A program made the translations under genes and the position numbers. From Pontimonas sp964350865 (GTDB lineage: Bacteria > Actinomycetota > Actinomycetes > Actinomycetales > Microbacteriaceae): a stretch of DNA of 6,609 nucleotides. The number at the start of each line of letters is the position of its first letter. The first letter of the stretch is position 1. The notes under the pieces were generated by a model. It was not told the origin of the DNA. It worked only from the letters and a program-made list of their open reading frames with translations, and searched no databases. Positions 1 through 5,456 of the stretch are shown here, one piece after another. The DNA is taken from positions 1 through 6,609 of the forward strand of contig CAYGLJ010000052.1 of the NCBI GenBank assembly GCA_964350865.1, written 5' to 3'.

Positions 1-24
1 CCCGAGGATCCGCCCGTAGACTAA
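1..24 (+). CDS. Possible 3' end of an upstream + strand gene (partial)
   Basis: Reading frame 1 gives seven residues (PEDPPVD) followed by TAA at 22-24. The acidic, proline-rich tail would suit the end of a membrane or linker protein. In Actinobacteria the gene before pknB is usually pknA or a penicillin-binding protein gene (pbpA), so one of these is the best guess, from synteny only. Other frames stop at 17-19 (TAG) and 54-56 (TGA, directly before the pknB GTG). The frame assignment is therefore not secure, and too little sequence is present to identify the product. Confidence 0.35.
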   Translation, partial: PEDPPVD

Positions 25-56
25 CGTCGGCCCACAACGGCCAGATTGAGGATTGA

Positions 57-1814
57 GTGAACAGCAACGCGCCAGGACCCTGGACCGGTCGCCTCTTGGG
101 CGGTCGCTACGAGGTGCGTGACGTCATCGGTCGCGGTGGCATGGCAGACGTTTATTTGGGAGTCGATGCTCGACTGGGTCGTCAGGTCGCCCTCAAAATC
201 TTGAAATCAACTCTGTCCTCTGACCCCACCTTTCGCAATCGTTTCCGTCTCGAAGCGATGTCAGCATCGAAAATGTCTCACCCTTCGATTGTTCGAGTGT
301 TCGACGCTGGCGATGAGGAAAATGGGCCGGCGGGAGAAACGCCCCCGGGTAGTACGACCCCGTACATCGTCATGGAGCACGTCGAAGGACATCTGCTCAG
401 CACACTGATGAGACAGGGCAAGCTCGAAGAGCGCCACATCCTGAAAGTGGCCGACGGAGTGTTGACGGCACTCGAGGTCTCCCACAAAGCCGGGATCGTT
501 CACCGCGATATCAAACCCGCCAACATCATGATTTCCGAGGATGGCACGGTCAAAGTCATGGACTTTGGCATCGCCCGAGCCGTGAGCGATGCGACGGGTA
601 ACTTGGAGCAGACAACCTCAATCCTCGGCACCGCGCTCTACATTTCCCCGGAGCAGGCCAAAGGTGAGGAACCCGACACCCGCACAGACCTCTACTCACT
701 CGGCGTAGTGATGTATGAATTGCTCGCAGGCGCTCCCCCCTTCACCTCAGAGTCACCGGTGTCCATCGCCTACAAGCACATCAGCGAGGAGCCCAAGCCG
801 CTCAGGGAGGTCAACCCCGGCGTCTCTGAGGATGTAGCTCTCATCGTGGAAGCCGCGATGAAGAAAGAACTTCAAGAGCGCTTCCCCACGGCTCAAGCTT
901 TCCGAGCTGCCATCGAGGATGTCGCTCAGGGTCGCCCACCGAAGCTCCCGACTCCTGGAGCCCGGGTTCGCGTGGAGCCAGCAGTCACCGGCAGTGTTCC
1001 GCAGGCCACTGTCGAGCCTGACTTCCGGACCCCCGTTGAGGGCTTCGAGATTTTTGAGTCGCGAGGGATTAAGCAGCAGAGTGTGCCCACCCTGGCAATT
1101 GGGATGGGCTCTGTCCTTGCAGTGTTGTTCGTCATTGGTGTCGTGCTGTGGGTATTCACCCTCAATCCATCAACGACTGCCACCAGTGCTGCACCGGCAG
1201 TGCCCGCCCTGGTGAATCAAAGCGAAGGTGTTGCAACCCAGACCATCGCAGCACTTGGACTCACTCCCGACGTCGAGTACGAAGCAAACGGGGAGGTCCC
1301 TGAAGGAATCGTCATCGAGACCTTCCCTGAGGAAGGCACCCGAGTCGCCCCGGGGGAACCGGTCAGAATCATCGTCTCGAGCGGTATCGCTCGTTTTGAC
1401 CTCCCCGATGTTCGCAACATCGACATCGAGGAAGCGCGGGCGCTCCTGGAAGAGCGAGGTCTTGTGATCGACTCCGTTGTGGATACCTACTCACCGAGCC
1501 TGGAAGAAGGGCTCGTGATGGCGACGACTCCCCAGCAGGACACTCCTGTTCGGCCCGGAGATTCCATCACAATCACAGTCTCGAACGGCAAAGTCCTTGT
1601 CCCCAATGTCGTCGGACTCACGGTCGGGGAGGCAAATCCGTTCCTCACTGGTCCCTCGATGCAATTATCCGTGCGACTAGAGATTGCTACGGACTGTGTC
1701 GGCCAAACTGTGCGAAGCCAGTCGCTTCCCCCAGGGGAACACCCTCAACGCTCGGAGATCACCCTGACGTACTGTGGTGCGGTTGCGACCGAGGATCCTG
1801 GGGCGACTGGCTAA
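57..1814 (+). CDS. pknB: PASTA-domain serine/threonine protein kinase PknB
   Basis: This is a transmembrane Ser/Thr kinase that phosphorylates cell-wall and division proteins in response to extracellular peptidoglycan fragments (family knowledge). The kinase domain spans about residues 18-290. It has a glycine-rich loop (GRGGMADV, 25-32), catalytic Lys47, alpha-C Glu66, HRD 149-151 with Lys153 and Asn156, DFG 169-171, an activation loop with Thr186/Thr187, SPE 197-199, Asp211 and Arg275. A juxtamembrane linker (about 292-343) leads to one membrane helix (about 344-369). Three PASTA repeats follow (about 382-443, 445-511, 512-575), against four in the 626-residue M. tuberculosis PknB as I recall it. 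The only two cysteines, Cys547 and Cys573, lie in the last PASTA. Glu184 sits where M. tuberculosis PknB has the phosphorylated Thr171. The GTG start is supported by GAGG at 48-51, five bases upstream, and by the N-terminus beginning just before the kinase fold. The TAA stop overlaps the convergent trpG stop. Confidence 0.96.
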   Translation: MNSNAPGPWTGRLLGGRYEVRDVIGRGGMADVYLGVDARLGRQVALKILKSTLSSDPTFRNRFRLEAMSASKMSHPSIVRVFDAGDEENGPAGETPPGSTTPYIVMEHVEGHLLSTLMRQGKLEERHILKVADGVLTALEVSHKAGIVHRDIKPANIMISEDGTVKVMDFGIARAVSDATGNLEQTTSILGTALYISPEQAKGEEPDTRTDLYSLGVVMYELLAGAPPFTSESPVSIAYKHISEEPKPLREVNPGVSEDVALIVEAAMKKELQERFPTAQAFRAAIEDVAQGRPPKLPTPGARVRVEPAVTGSVPQATVEPDFRTPVEGFEIFESRGIKQQSVPTLAIGMGSVLAVLFVIGVVLWVFTLNPSTTATSAAPAVPALVNQSEGVATQTIAALGLTPDVEYEANGEVPEGIVIETFPEEGTRVAPGEPVRIIVSSGIARFDLPDVRNIDIEEARALLEERGLVIDSVVDTYSPSLEEGLVMATTPQQDTPVRPGDSITITVSNGKVLVPNVVGLTVGEANPFLTGPSMQLSVRLEIATDCVGQTVRSQSLPPGEHPQRSEITLTYCGAVATEDPGATG

Positions 1815-2449
1815 ACACCGGCAACACGAGGGCTCAAGGAGCGCGCAACCTGGGCTGCACCGGTGAGACCGGTCACCTCGAGCCAATTGCCAATCATCGT
1901 GTAGCCGCCCTCGGTCATGACCGATTCGGGGTGAAACTGCACTCCGTATACTGGCGCGCTCTGGTGATTCAAGCCCATGATGACGCCCCCGGTGGTGCGC
2001 GCAGTGACCACGAGGTCTTCGGGGACTGTCCCGTCCACCACCGCGAGGCTGTGATACCTCGTGGCCTGGAAATTATCCGGAACACCCTCAAAGAGCGTGC
2101 TCTCATCATGAGTGACGGTGGAGGTCTTTCCGTGCATTAGCTCTTCAGCATGAGCAACGGTCGCACCAAATGCTTCAGCAATCGCCTGGTGCCCCAGGCA
2201 CACACCCAACAGGGGAATGGACTGTGTGACAGCCTCTTTCACGATGGCAATAGACACACCGGCGTCGGCCGGTGTGCCGGGGCCCGGTGAGACCAAGATC
2301 CCGTCGTAGCGGGCCACCAGGGCGGGAACCTCATCGACAGTCACATCGTCATTGCGAATGACATCGGTCGTTGCTCCCAACTGGTGCAGGTAACCATTGA
2401 GCGTGTAAACGAAGCTGTCGTAGTTGTCGACAACCAAGATGTGGGTCAT
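1811..2449 (-). CDS. trpG: Glutamine amidotransferase, anthranilate/aminodeoxychorismate synthase component II
   Basis: This class I glutamine amidotransferase (212 aa) hydrolyses glutamine and passes ammonia to a chorismate-using partner: TrpE for tryptophan, or PabB for folate. The catalytic triad is Cys84 (in GVCLGHQ), His173 and Glu175 (in QFHPES). The PGPGTP oxyanion segment is at 55-60, and the N-terminal VVDNYDSF motif is typical of TrpG/PabA. Length is slightly above the usual 190-200 aa, with a short C-terminal extension. No trpE or pabB is in the window, so the two roles cannot be separated, and one protein may serve both (pabA is an equally fair symbol). The conserved locus next to pknB matches Rv0013-type trpG. 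The ATG is preceded by GGAG three bases upstream (2453-2456 on the + strand) and by AAAGGA further up (2461-2466). A TAGGCT -10-like hexamer lies at 2480-2485 without a clear -35. The gene is convergent with pknB, sharing 4 bp. Confidence 0.94.
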   Translation of the reverse strand: MTHILVVDNYDSFVYTLNGYLHQLGATTDVIRNDDVTVDEVPALVARYDGILVSPGPGTPADAGVSIAIVKEAVTQSIPLLGVCLGHQAIAEAFGATVAHAEELMHGKTSTVTHDESTLFEGVPDNFQATRYHSLAVVDGTVPEDLVVTARTTGGVIMGLNHQSAPVYGVQFHPESVMTEGGYTMIGNWLEVTGLTGAAQVARSLSPRVAGV

Positions 2450-2518
2450 GAGCTCCGGATTCCTTTAGGCAACGCGCACAGCCTACCAATCGGAACCCGA
2501 AGCTATCCGGGCCCTAGG

Positions 2519-2546
2519 TTGTGCAGCGGGTGACCCCCAGTAGACT
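2519..2546 (+). promoter_or_regulatory. Promoter of crgA, predicted leaderless transcript
   Basis: A -35-like TTGTGC (2519-2524) and a -10-like TAGACT (2541-2546) are separated by 16 bases. The -10 ends seven bases before the crgA ATG at 2554, so transcription would be expected to start on or within a base or two of the A of the ATG. No Shine-Dalgarno sequence precedes this ATG, which agrees with leaderless translation, a common mode in Actinobacteria. The hexamers are read directly; the start site is inferred. Confidence 0.6.
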
Positions 2547-2553
2547 GTCGCGC

Positions 2554-2790
2554 ATGGCTAAGCAACCCCGTGATCCGATCGAGTCCCGCTCCACCTATGA
2601 GGAGAGTGACGATAATCCCGTCTGGTTCAAGCCCGTCATGTTTGGTCTGATGTTGCTGGGGCTTGCCTGGATTCTGACCTACTACATCTCAGGAATTGGC
2701 TGGCCAGTGCCCGCCATTGGGGCCTGGAACATAGCGGTCGGCTTTGGGATTATGTTCGTGGGCTTCTTGATGACCACGCGCTGGAAGTAA
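2554..2790 (+). CDS. crgA: Cell division protein CrgA
   Basis: CrgA is a small actinobacterial membrane protein of the divisome. It interacts with FtsZ, FtsQ, penicillin-binding proteins and polar factors, and affects septum timing (family knowledge). The 78-residue product has a charged cytoplasmic N-terminus, then the hallmark NPVWFKPVMFGLMLLGLAW segment opening helix 1 (about 26-46). A short GWPVP loop, helix 2 (about 54-74, with the WNIAVGFGIM core) and a TTRWK terminus follow; all are strongly CrgA-like. The ORF can be read upstream to a GTG at 2521. I chose the ATG at 2554 because it gives the normal CrgA length and N-terminus (MAKQPRDP) and lies seven bases after a good -10 box, so the upstream GTG would fall within the promoter. 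It is divergent from trpG across a 104-bp spacer and convergent with the rhomboid gene. Confidence 0.94.
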   Translation: MAKQPRDPIESRSTYEESDDNPVWFKPVMFGLMLLGLAWILTYYISGIGWPVPAIGAWNIAVGFGIMFVGFLMTTRWK

Positions 2791-2806
2791 CCAACACGAC
2801 TTTAGT

Positions 2807-2818
2807 TACACGGGTGTA
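2807..2818. repeat. Small inverted repeat TACAC-GG-GTGTA
   Basis: Five-base arms at 2807-2811 and 2814-2818 are perfectly complementary around a two-base centre (in RNA more likely a four-base stem with a four-base loop). It sits 17 bases after the crgA stop and directly before the stronger hairpin at 2820-2838. It may add to termination in either direction or be a protein-binding palindrome; nothing else in the sequence decides between these. Confidence 0.4.
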
Positions 2819-2819
2819 G

Positions 2820-2838
2820 TTCTCCCCACTGGGGAGAA
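2820..2838. terminator. Bidirectional hairpin between convergent crgA and rhomboid genes
   Basis: TTCTCCCC (2820-2827) and GGGGAGAA (2831-2838) form a perfect 8-bp stem with a three-base loop. It lies between two genes that both end here, so it is well placed to stop transcripts from both strands. Neither side carries a true T-run, so it is not a canonical intrinsic terminator. Many actinobacterial terminators lack a strong U-tract, which keeps the reading plausible. Confidence 0.6.
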
Positions 2839-2840
2839 GT

Positions 2841-2849
2841 TGTGGATAA
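2841..2849 (-). promoter_or_regulatory. Perfect DnaA box (TTATCCACA on the - strand)
   Basis: The + strand reads TGTGGATAA, the exact reverse complement of the strong DnaA box TTATCCACA. It is in the non-coding spacer between crgA and the rhomboid gene, directly after the hairpin. In Actinobacteria this gene block lies near oriC, so an ectopic DnaA-binding site is reasonable. A single 9-mer can also occur by chance. Confidence 0.45.
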
Positions 2850-2852
2850 CTC

Positions 2853-3677
2853 TTAGACCACGACCCCTAGAACCGTGAGAGCCACCAGGCCCAACGCCAC
2901 CAACGCGAGGCCTTGACGTTGTCGCCGCGGCTCTTCTCCTCGGGTCTTCACCATGATGTTGGCCACAATGGCACCGGTAATAAGTCCCCCAATATGGGCC
3001 TGCCACGAGATCCCCGGAACGATAAAGCCCATCACTAGGTTCAAACCCAAAACGATCAAGAGTTGAGCGTTTGCCCCGCCAAACGACCTCTGAATAACGA
3101 ACAAAGCACCGAAAAGGCCGAATATTGCTCCGGATGCTCCCACCACGGCGGACGTGGGTGAGAGAAGGAGAACAAGGACCGATCCCCCGAAGCCGGAGAA
3201 CAAGAACAACGTGACAAATCGGCTGGGGCCAATCAATCTCTCAACCAGGGTTCCGAGAATGAACAGCGAGTATCCGTTGAAAAGGATGTGAAATACCGAA
3301 GATCCTGAATGAACGAACATGGTGGTCAACATCCGCCAGGGCTCTATGGCCGTGAGGGGAGGCCAATACAACAGCAGCTGGGTGAGAAAGCCCCCGGTCA
3401 ACAATTGCCCCAGATACACCGCGACAATAATTCCCAACAGGACGAAGGTTGCCGTGGGCCGTGTGCCCAGCGCTACCGAGCGAGTGCCGCCCCGACGGAA
3501 CAGCCCGCCGAGGCCACTCGTCTTCTGTGTCCCAGAACAATCAGGGCAGTGAAAACCCACCGGAGCCTGAACTTGGCACTCCGGGCAAATAGTGTTCCCG
3601 CACCGCTGACAGAGAACAAAGCTCTCCGCTTTGGGGTGGCGATAACAAAAGTCGTCACGGTTGCGGGAAGGGCTCAT
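2853..3677 (-). CDS. Rhomboid family intramembrane serine protease with N-terminal zinc-finger
   Basis: This 274-residue membrane protease cleaves transmembrane substrates within the bilayer. The catalytic dyad is Ser182 (in GASGAIFG) and His228 (in QAHIGG). The supporting His130 and Asn134 (in HILFNGY) match the oxyanion residues of E. coli GlpG. About seven hydrophobic helices are visible from residue 74 onward. Residues 11-47 hold a B-box-like zinc module with potential ligands Cys11, His14, Cys23, Cys26, Cys31, Cys34, His43/Cys44 and Cys47, enough for two zinc sites. This module is common in actinobacterial rhomboids next to ppiA (compare Rv0110). The ATG overlaps the last base of the ppiA TAA stop (TAATG) and has no clear Shine-Dalgarno sequence, so it is probably translated by coupling to ppiA. 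The stop is 62 bp from the convergent crgA stop. The substrate cannot be inferred. Confidence 0.93.
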   Translation of the reverse strand: MSPSRNRDDFCYRHPKAESFVLCQRCGNTICPECQVQAPVGFHCPDCSGTQKTSGLGGLFRRGGTRSVALGTRPTATFVLLGIIVAVYLGQLLTGGFLTQLLLYWPPLTAIEPWRMLTTMFVHSGSSVFHILFNGYSLFILGTLVERLIGPSRFVTLFLFSGFGGSVLVLLLSPTSAVVGASGAIFGLFGALFVIQRSFGGANAQLLIVLGLNLVMGFIVPGISWQAHIGGLITGAIVANIMVKTRGEEPRRQRQGLALVALGLVALTVLGVVV

Positions 3678-4243
3678 TAGGAAACAGCGACCACCGTCAC
3701 GCTCGTCAAGACAACATCTTCGTGAGGTCGATCGTTCCCGTCAGTAGCGACACCTTCAATGGCATCCACCACCTTCTTAGAGTCATCATCGAGAACGGCT
3801 CCAAAAATGGTGTGGTTTCCCTGCAACCAGGTGGTCGCGGCTGTAGTGATGAAGAACTGGCTGCCATTGGTTCCCTGGCCGCCGCGCTTACCGGCGTTTG
3901 CCATAGCCAGAACATAGGGCTCGGTGAAGTTGAGCTCAGGGTGGATTTCGTCATCGAACTGGTACCCGGGTCCGCCCATACCGGTTCCAGTCGGGTCTCC
4001 ACCTTGAATCATGAAGCTCGGGATAATGCGATGAAAAACCACATTCGTGTAGAGAGGGCCCTCGCCAGCTGCTCCAGAAGAGGGATGGGTCCACTCTCGT
4101 TCTCCGGTGGCAAGCCCCACGAAGTTATCCACGGTTTTGGGGGCGTGGTTTCCATAAAGCCCGACCACGATATCCCCGTGGTTAGTGTGCAAAGTCGCTG
4201 TGTGTGTATGTAGAGTCATGGTTTCCATTCTGTCAGGGACCAC
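3677..4243 (-). CDS. ppiA: Peptidyl-prolyl cis-trans isomerase, cyclophilin type
   Basis: This cytoplasmic cyclophilin catalyses cis-trans isomerisation of peptide bonds before proline. With the 188-residue reading, active-site residues are Arg72 in FHRIIPSFMIQGGD (matching Arg55 of human CypA), Phe77, Met78, Gln80, the NGSQFF segment at 126-131, Trp139 (CypA Trp121) and His144. There is no signal peptide, so it is a one-domain cytosolic enzyme like Rv0009. Three in-frame starts exist: GTG 4243, ATG 4228 and ATG 4219. I prefer GTG because GGAGGT (4252-4257) lies eight bases upstream. The ATG at 4219 would give the N-terminus usual for the family and has only a weak GGAA nearby. It heads an operon with the rhomboid gene through a TAATG overlap and is divergent from the small membrane-protein gene. 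Confidence 0.95.
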   Translation of the reverse strand: MVPDRMETMTLHTHTATLHTNHGDIVVGLYGNHAPKTVDNFVGLATGEREWTHPSSGAAGEGPLYTNVVFHRIIPSFMIQGGDPTGTGMGGPGYQFDDEIHPELNFTEPYVLAMANAGKRGGQGTNGSQFFITTAATTWLQGNHTIFGAVLDDDSKKVVDAIEGVATDGNDRPHEDVVLTSVTVVAVS

Positions 4244-4251
4244 TGAGGGTT

Positions 4252-4257
4252 ACCTCC
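4252..4257 (-). promoter_or_regulatory. Strong ribosome binding site deciding the ppiA start
   Basis: GGAGGT on the - strand is eight bases upstream of a GTG at 4241-4243. It is the best Shine-Dalgarno match in the region and argues for the GTG start. The two downstream ATG codons are 15 and 24 bases further away. Confidence 0.6.
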
Positions 4258-4269
4258 AGAGGGAACCCC

Positions 4270-4290
4270 AGGAAGTTCCTAAGAATTTCT
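4270..4290. repeat. Two adjacent odd-length inverted repeats in the divergent ppiA / small-protein spacer
   Basis: AGGAA-G-TTCCT (4270-4280) is followed after one base by AGAA-T-TTCT (4282-4290). Their centres, at 4275 and 4286, are 11 bases apart, about one helical turn. They lie between two divergent genes, where an operator for one or both promoters would be placed. No known regulator motif is recognised, and clear -35/-10 boxes are not visible nearby (a TAGTCT on the - strand at 4294-4299 is the nearest -10-like hexamer for ppiA). Confidence 0.4.
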
Positions 4291-4325
4291 GGGAGACTAA
4301 GGGGTCTTCAGTGAGAAGGAAGGAC

Positions 4326-4691
4326 GTGCGACCCATGGACCGCAGGACCCAACGTGAATTGGCTCGTTTGTCCCAAGAAGCCAAAAGGCTATGGGAAGAA
4401 CAACGAGACGTCCTCTCCCACGCGAAAACTGTTGCTCGACACGCATCTCACAGCGCCAGTGACATCGCGAAGCGCGATGTGTTGCCAAAGGCCCACGAGA
4501 CCTACCGGGACACCATCGAACCAGCTCTTGCGCGGATTCCGTGGCGACAAGCTCCTGCTCCTCAGAAATCCTCGAACCCCTTTGTCTACGTGCTGATGGC
4601 AATCGGGACCTTAGCGCTCGGTCTGATTGGTTATGCAGCCTGGCAAACACTTCGCGCTGATGACGACCTGTGGGTCGAGGACGAAGACTAG
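4326..4691 (+). CDS. Hypothetical single-pass membrane protein, acidic C-terminus
   Basis: I do not recognise a named family. From the ATG at 4335 the protein has 118 residues; from the in-frame GTG at 4326 it has 121. AAGGA (4316-4320) is five bases before the GTG, and AGGA (4321-4324) is ten before the ATG, so both starts are possible. The first 65 residues are highly charged and helical-looking (ELARLSQEAKRLWEEQRD and onward), rich in Arg, Lys, Glu and His. A Pro/Ala-rich hinge follows (about 68-78 from the ATG), then one hydrophobic helix (about 82-103), then an acidic tail ending DDDLWVEDED. This suggests an inner-membrane protein with an extended helical domain. Codon use and the intact frame make it a real gene. 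It runs divergently from ppiA and ends 3 bp from the convergent permease gene. Similar small proteins at this locus in Microbacteriaceae are my recollection only. Confidence 0.8.
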   Translation: MRPMDRRTQRELARLSQEAKRLWEEQRDVLSHAKTVARHASHSASDIAKRDVLPKAHETYRDTIEPALARIPWRQAPAPQKSSNPFVYVLMAIGTLALGLIGYAAWQTLRADDDLWVEDED

Positions 4692-4694
4692 TTC

Positions 4695-5456
4695 CTACAT
4701 TCCCTTGGGCTTGAGATAGCGCTGGGCGACAGCGCTCAAAAAATCAAAAATGAGCGCGAGGATAGCTACTAATACGGCCCCGATGAGGATTGCTGGGTTC
4801 CGATCGAGTTTCAAACCTGAGTTAATCGTCTCGCCGAGCCCTCCACCACCAATGAGGAAGGCCAGTGCCGCCATACCAATATTGATAACAATGGCGGTCC
4901 TAATGCCAGCGATGATGACGGGAACAGCCAAAGGCAGCTCAATCTCGAAAAGAACCTGACGCTTGGTGTACCCCATGCCGCGTCCGGCCTCAATGACAGC
5001 ATTGTCCACCTGCTCCAGTCCGACAATCGTGTTGCGGAGAACAGGGAGAAGAGAGAAAGTCGCCAACGCGATGATGACCGTGCCAATTCCTGCCCCGAAC
5101 CAGGAAAAGAACAACACGATGAGGCCATAGGCCGGCAGGGCTTGGGCGAGCCCCAATGTGTCGACAAGAAAATTCTTGAGCCGGGGCAGGCCTTTGCGTG
5201 TCACGGCAATACCAATAGGAATGGCAATCAAAATGACCAGTGCTGAGGAGGAGAACCCCAACACGAGCGTTTGGACCAATTGGTTTTGCAACTTTTCGGG
5301 CGCCAGGATGGCTCGAGTGGTGTCGTCAATGTCGGAGTAGAGCCACACGGCCCCGCCAATCACGGCCAAAATGACCGCAAAGATTGGCGCGACAATGAGG
5401 TCGAGCCTCTCTGCGAGGCTAGAGCGCTCCACCCGCGGGGGGCTCACCATGGTCAT
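4695..5456 (-). CDS. ABC transporter permease, glycine betaine/choline/quaternary-amine type (OpuCB/ProW-like)
   Basis: This is the membrane subunit (253 aa) of an importer of the quaternary-amine uptake class. An N-terminal extension with one helix (about 18-40) precedes the BPD-type core of about five helices (61-85, 98-120, 122-140, 180-203, 222-243). The EAA coupling loop is clear: EAGRGMG at 156-162 followed by IELPLAVP at 172-179, where the ATPase docks. The GLAQALPAYG stretch (102-111) and the AFLIGGGGLGE stretch (199-209) are typical of OpuCB/OpuCD/ProW permeases. Its ATG overlaps the TGA of the ATPase gene by 4 bp (ATGA), and a GGAGG lies about a dozen bases upstream within that gene. 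A second ATG two codons later is an alternative. The likely substrate is glycine betaine, choline, carnitine or proline betaine; the sequence does not settle which. It is the last gene of its operon and ends 3 bp from a convergent gene. Confidence 0.9.
   Translation of the reverse strand: MTMVSPPRVERSSLAERLDLIVAPIFAVILAVIGGAVWLYSDIDDTTRAILAPEKLQNQLVQTLVLGFSSSALVILIAIPIGIAVTRKGLPRLKNFLVDTLGLAQALPAYGLIVLFFSWFGAGIGTVIIALATFSLLPVLRNTIVGLEQVDNAVIEAGRGMGYTKRQVLFEIELPLAVPVIIAGIRTAIVINIGMAALAFLIGGGGLGETINSGLKLDRNPAILIGAVLVAILALIFDFLSAVAQRYLKPKGM

Noticed and set aside
2521..2553. Upstream GTG start for crgA
   Set aside because: It would add 11 residues absent from typical CrgA and places the start codon inside the -35 box; no Shine-Dalgarno sequence precedes it.
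3309..3680. Long + strand ORF (123 codons) opposite the rhomboid gene
   Set aside because: It is antisense to the conserved catalytic region of the rhomboid protein, with low-complexity composition and no own promoter or RBS.
4126..4134. TTATCCACG, a near DnaA box in ppiA
   Set aside because: One mismatch, and it encodes the conserved VDNF residues of cyclophilin, so coding constraint explains it.
4190..4212. Short TG/GTGT run near the ppiA start as a phase-variable repeat
   Set aside because: Only about four dinucleotide units, and it encodes the His/Thr-rich N-terminus; too short for slippage switching.
3722..4213. Long + strand ORF (163 codons) opposite ppiA
   Set aside because: It lies wholly antisense to a clear cyclophilin gene, has no recognisable domain, and is the usual shadow frame of GC-rich coding DNA.
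4262..4279. Possible LexA/SOS box (GAAC...GTTC)
   Set aside because: The arms are eight bases apart instead of the four expected for the actinobacterial SOS box.
4185..4325. Upstream extension of the small membrane-protein ORF
   Set aside because: The extension runs antisense into ppiA through its promoter and RBS, and the extra residues look non-coding. Starts at 4326 or 4335 have nearby AGGA-type sites.
4811..5167. - strand ORF inside the permease gene in another frame
   Set aside because: Its Ser/Arg/Trp-rich composition is typical of an out-of-frame reading; the permease frame has clear family motifs.
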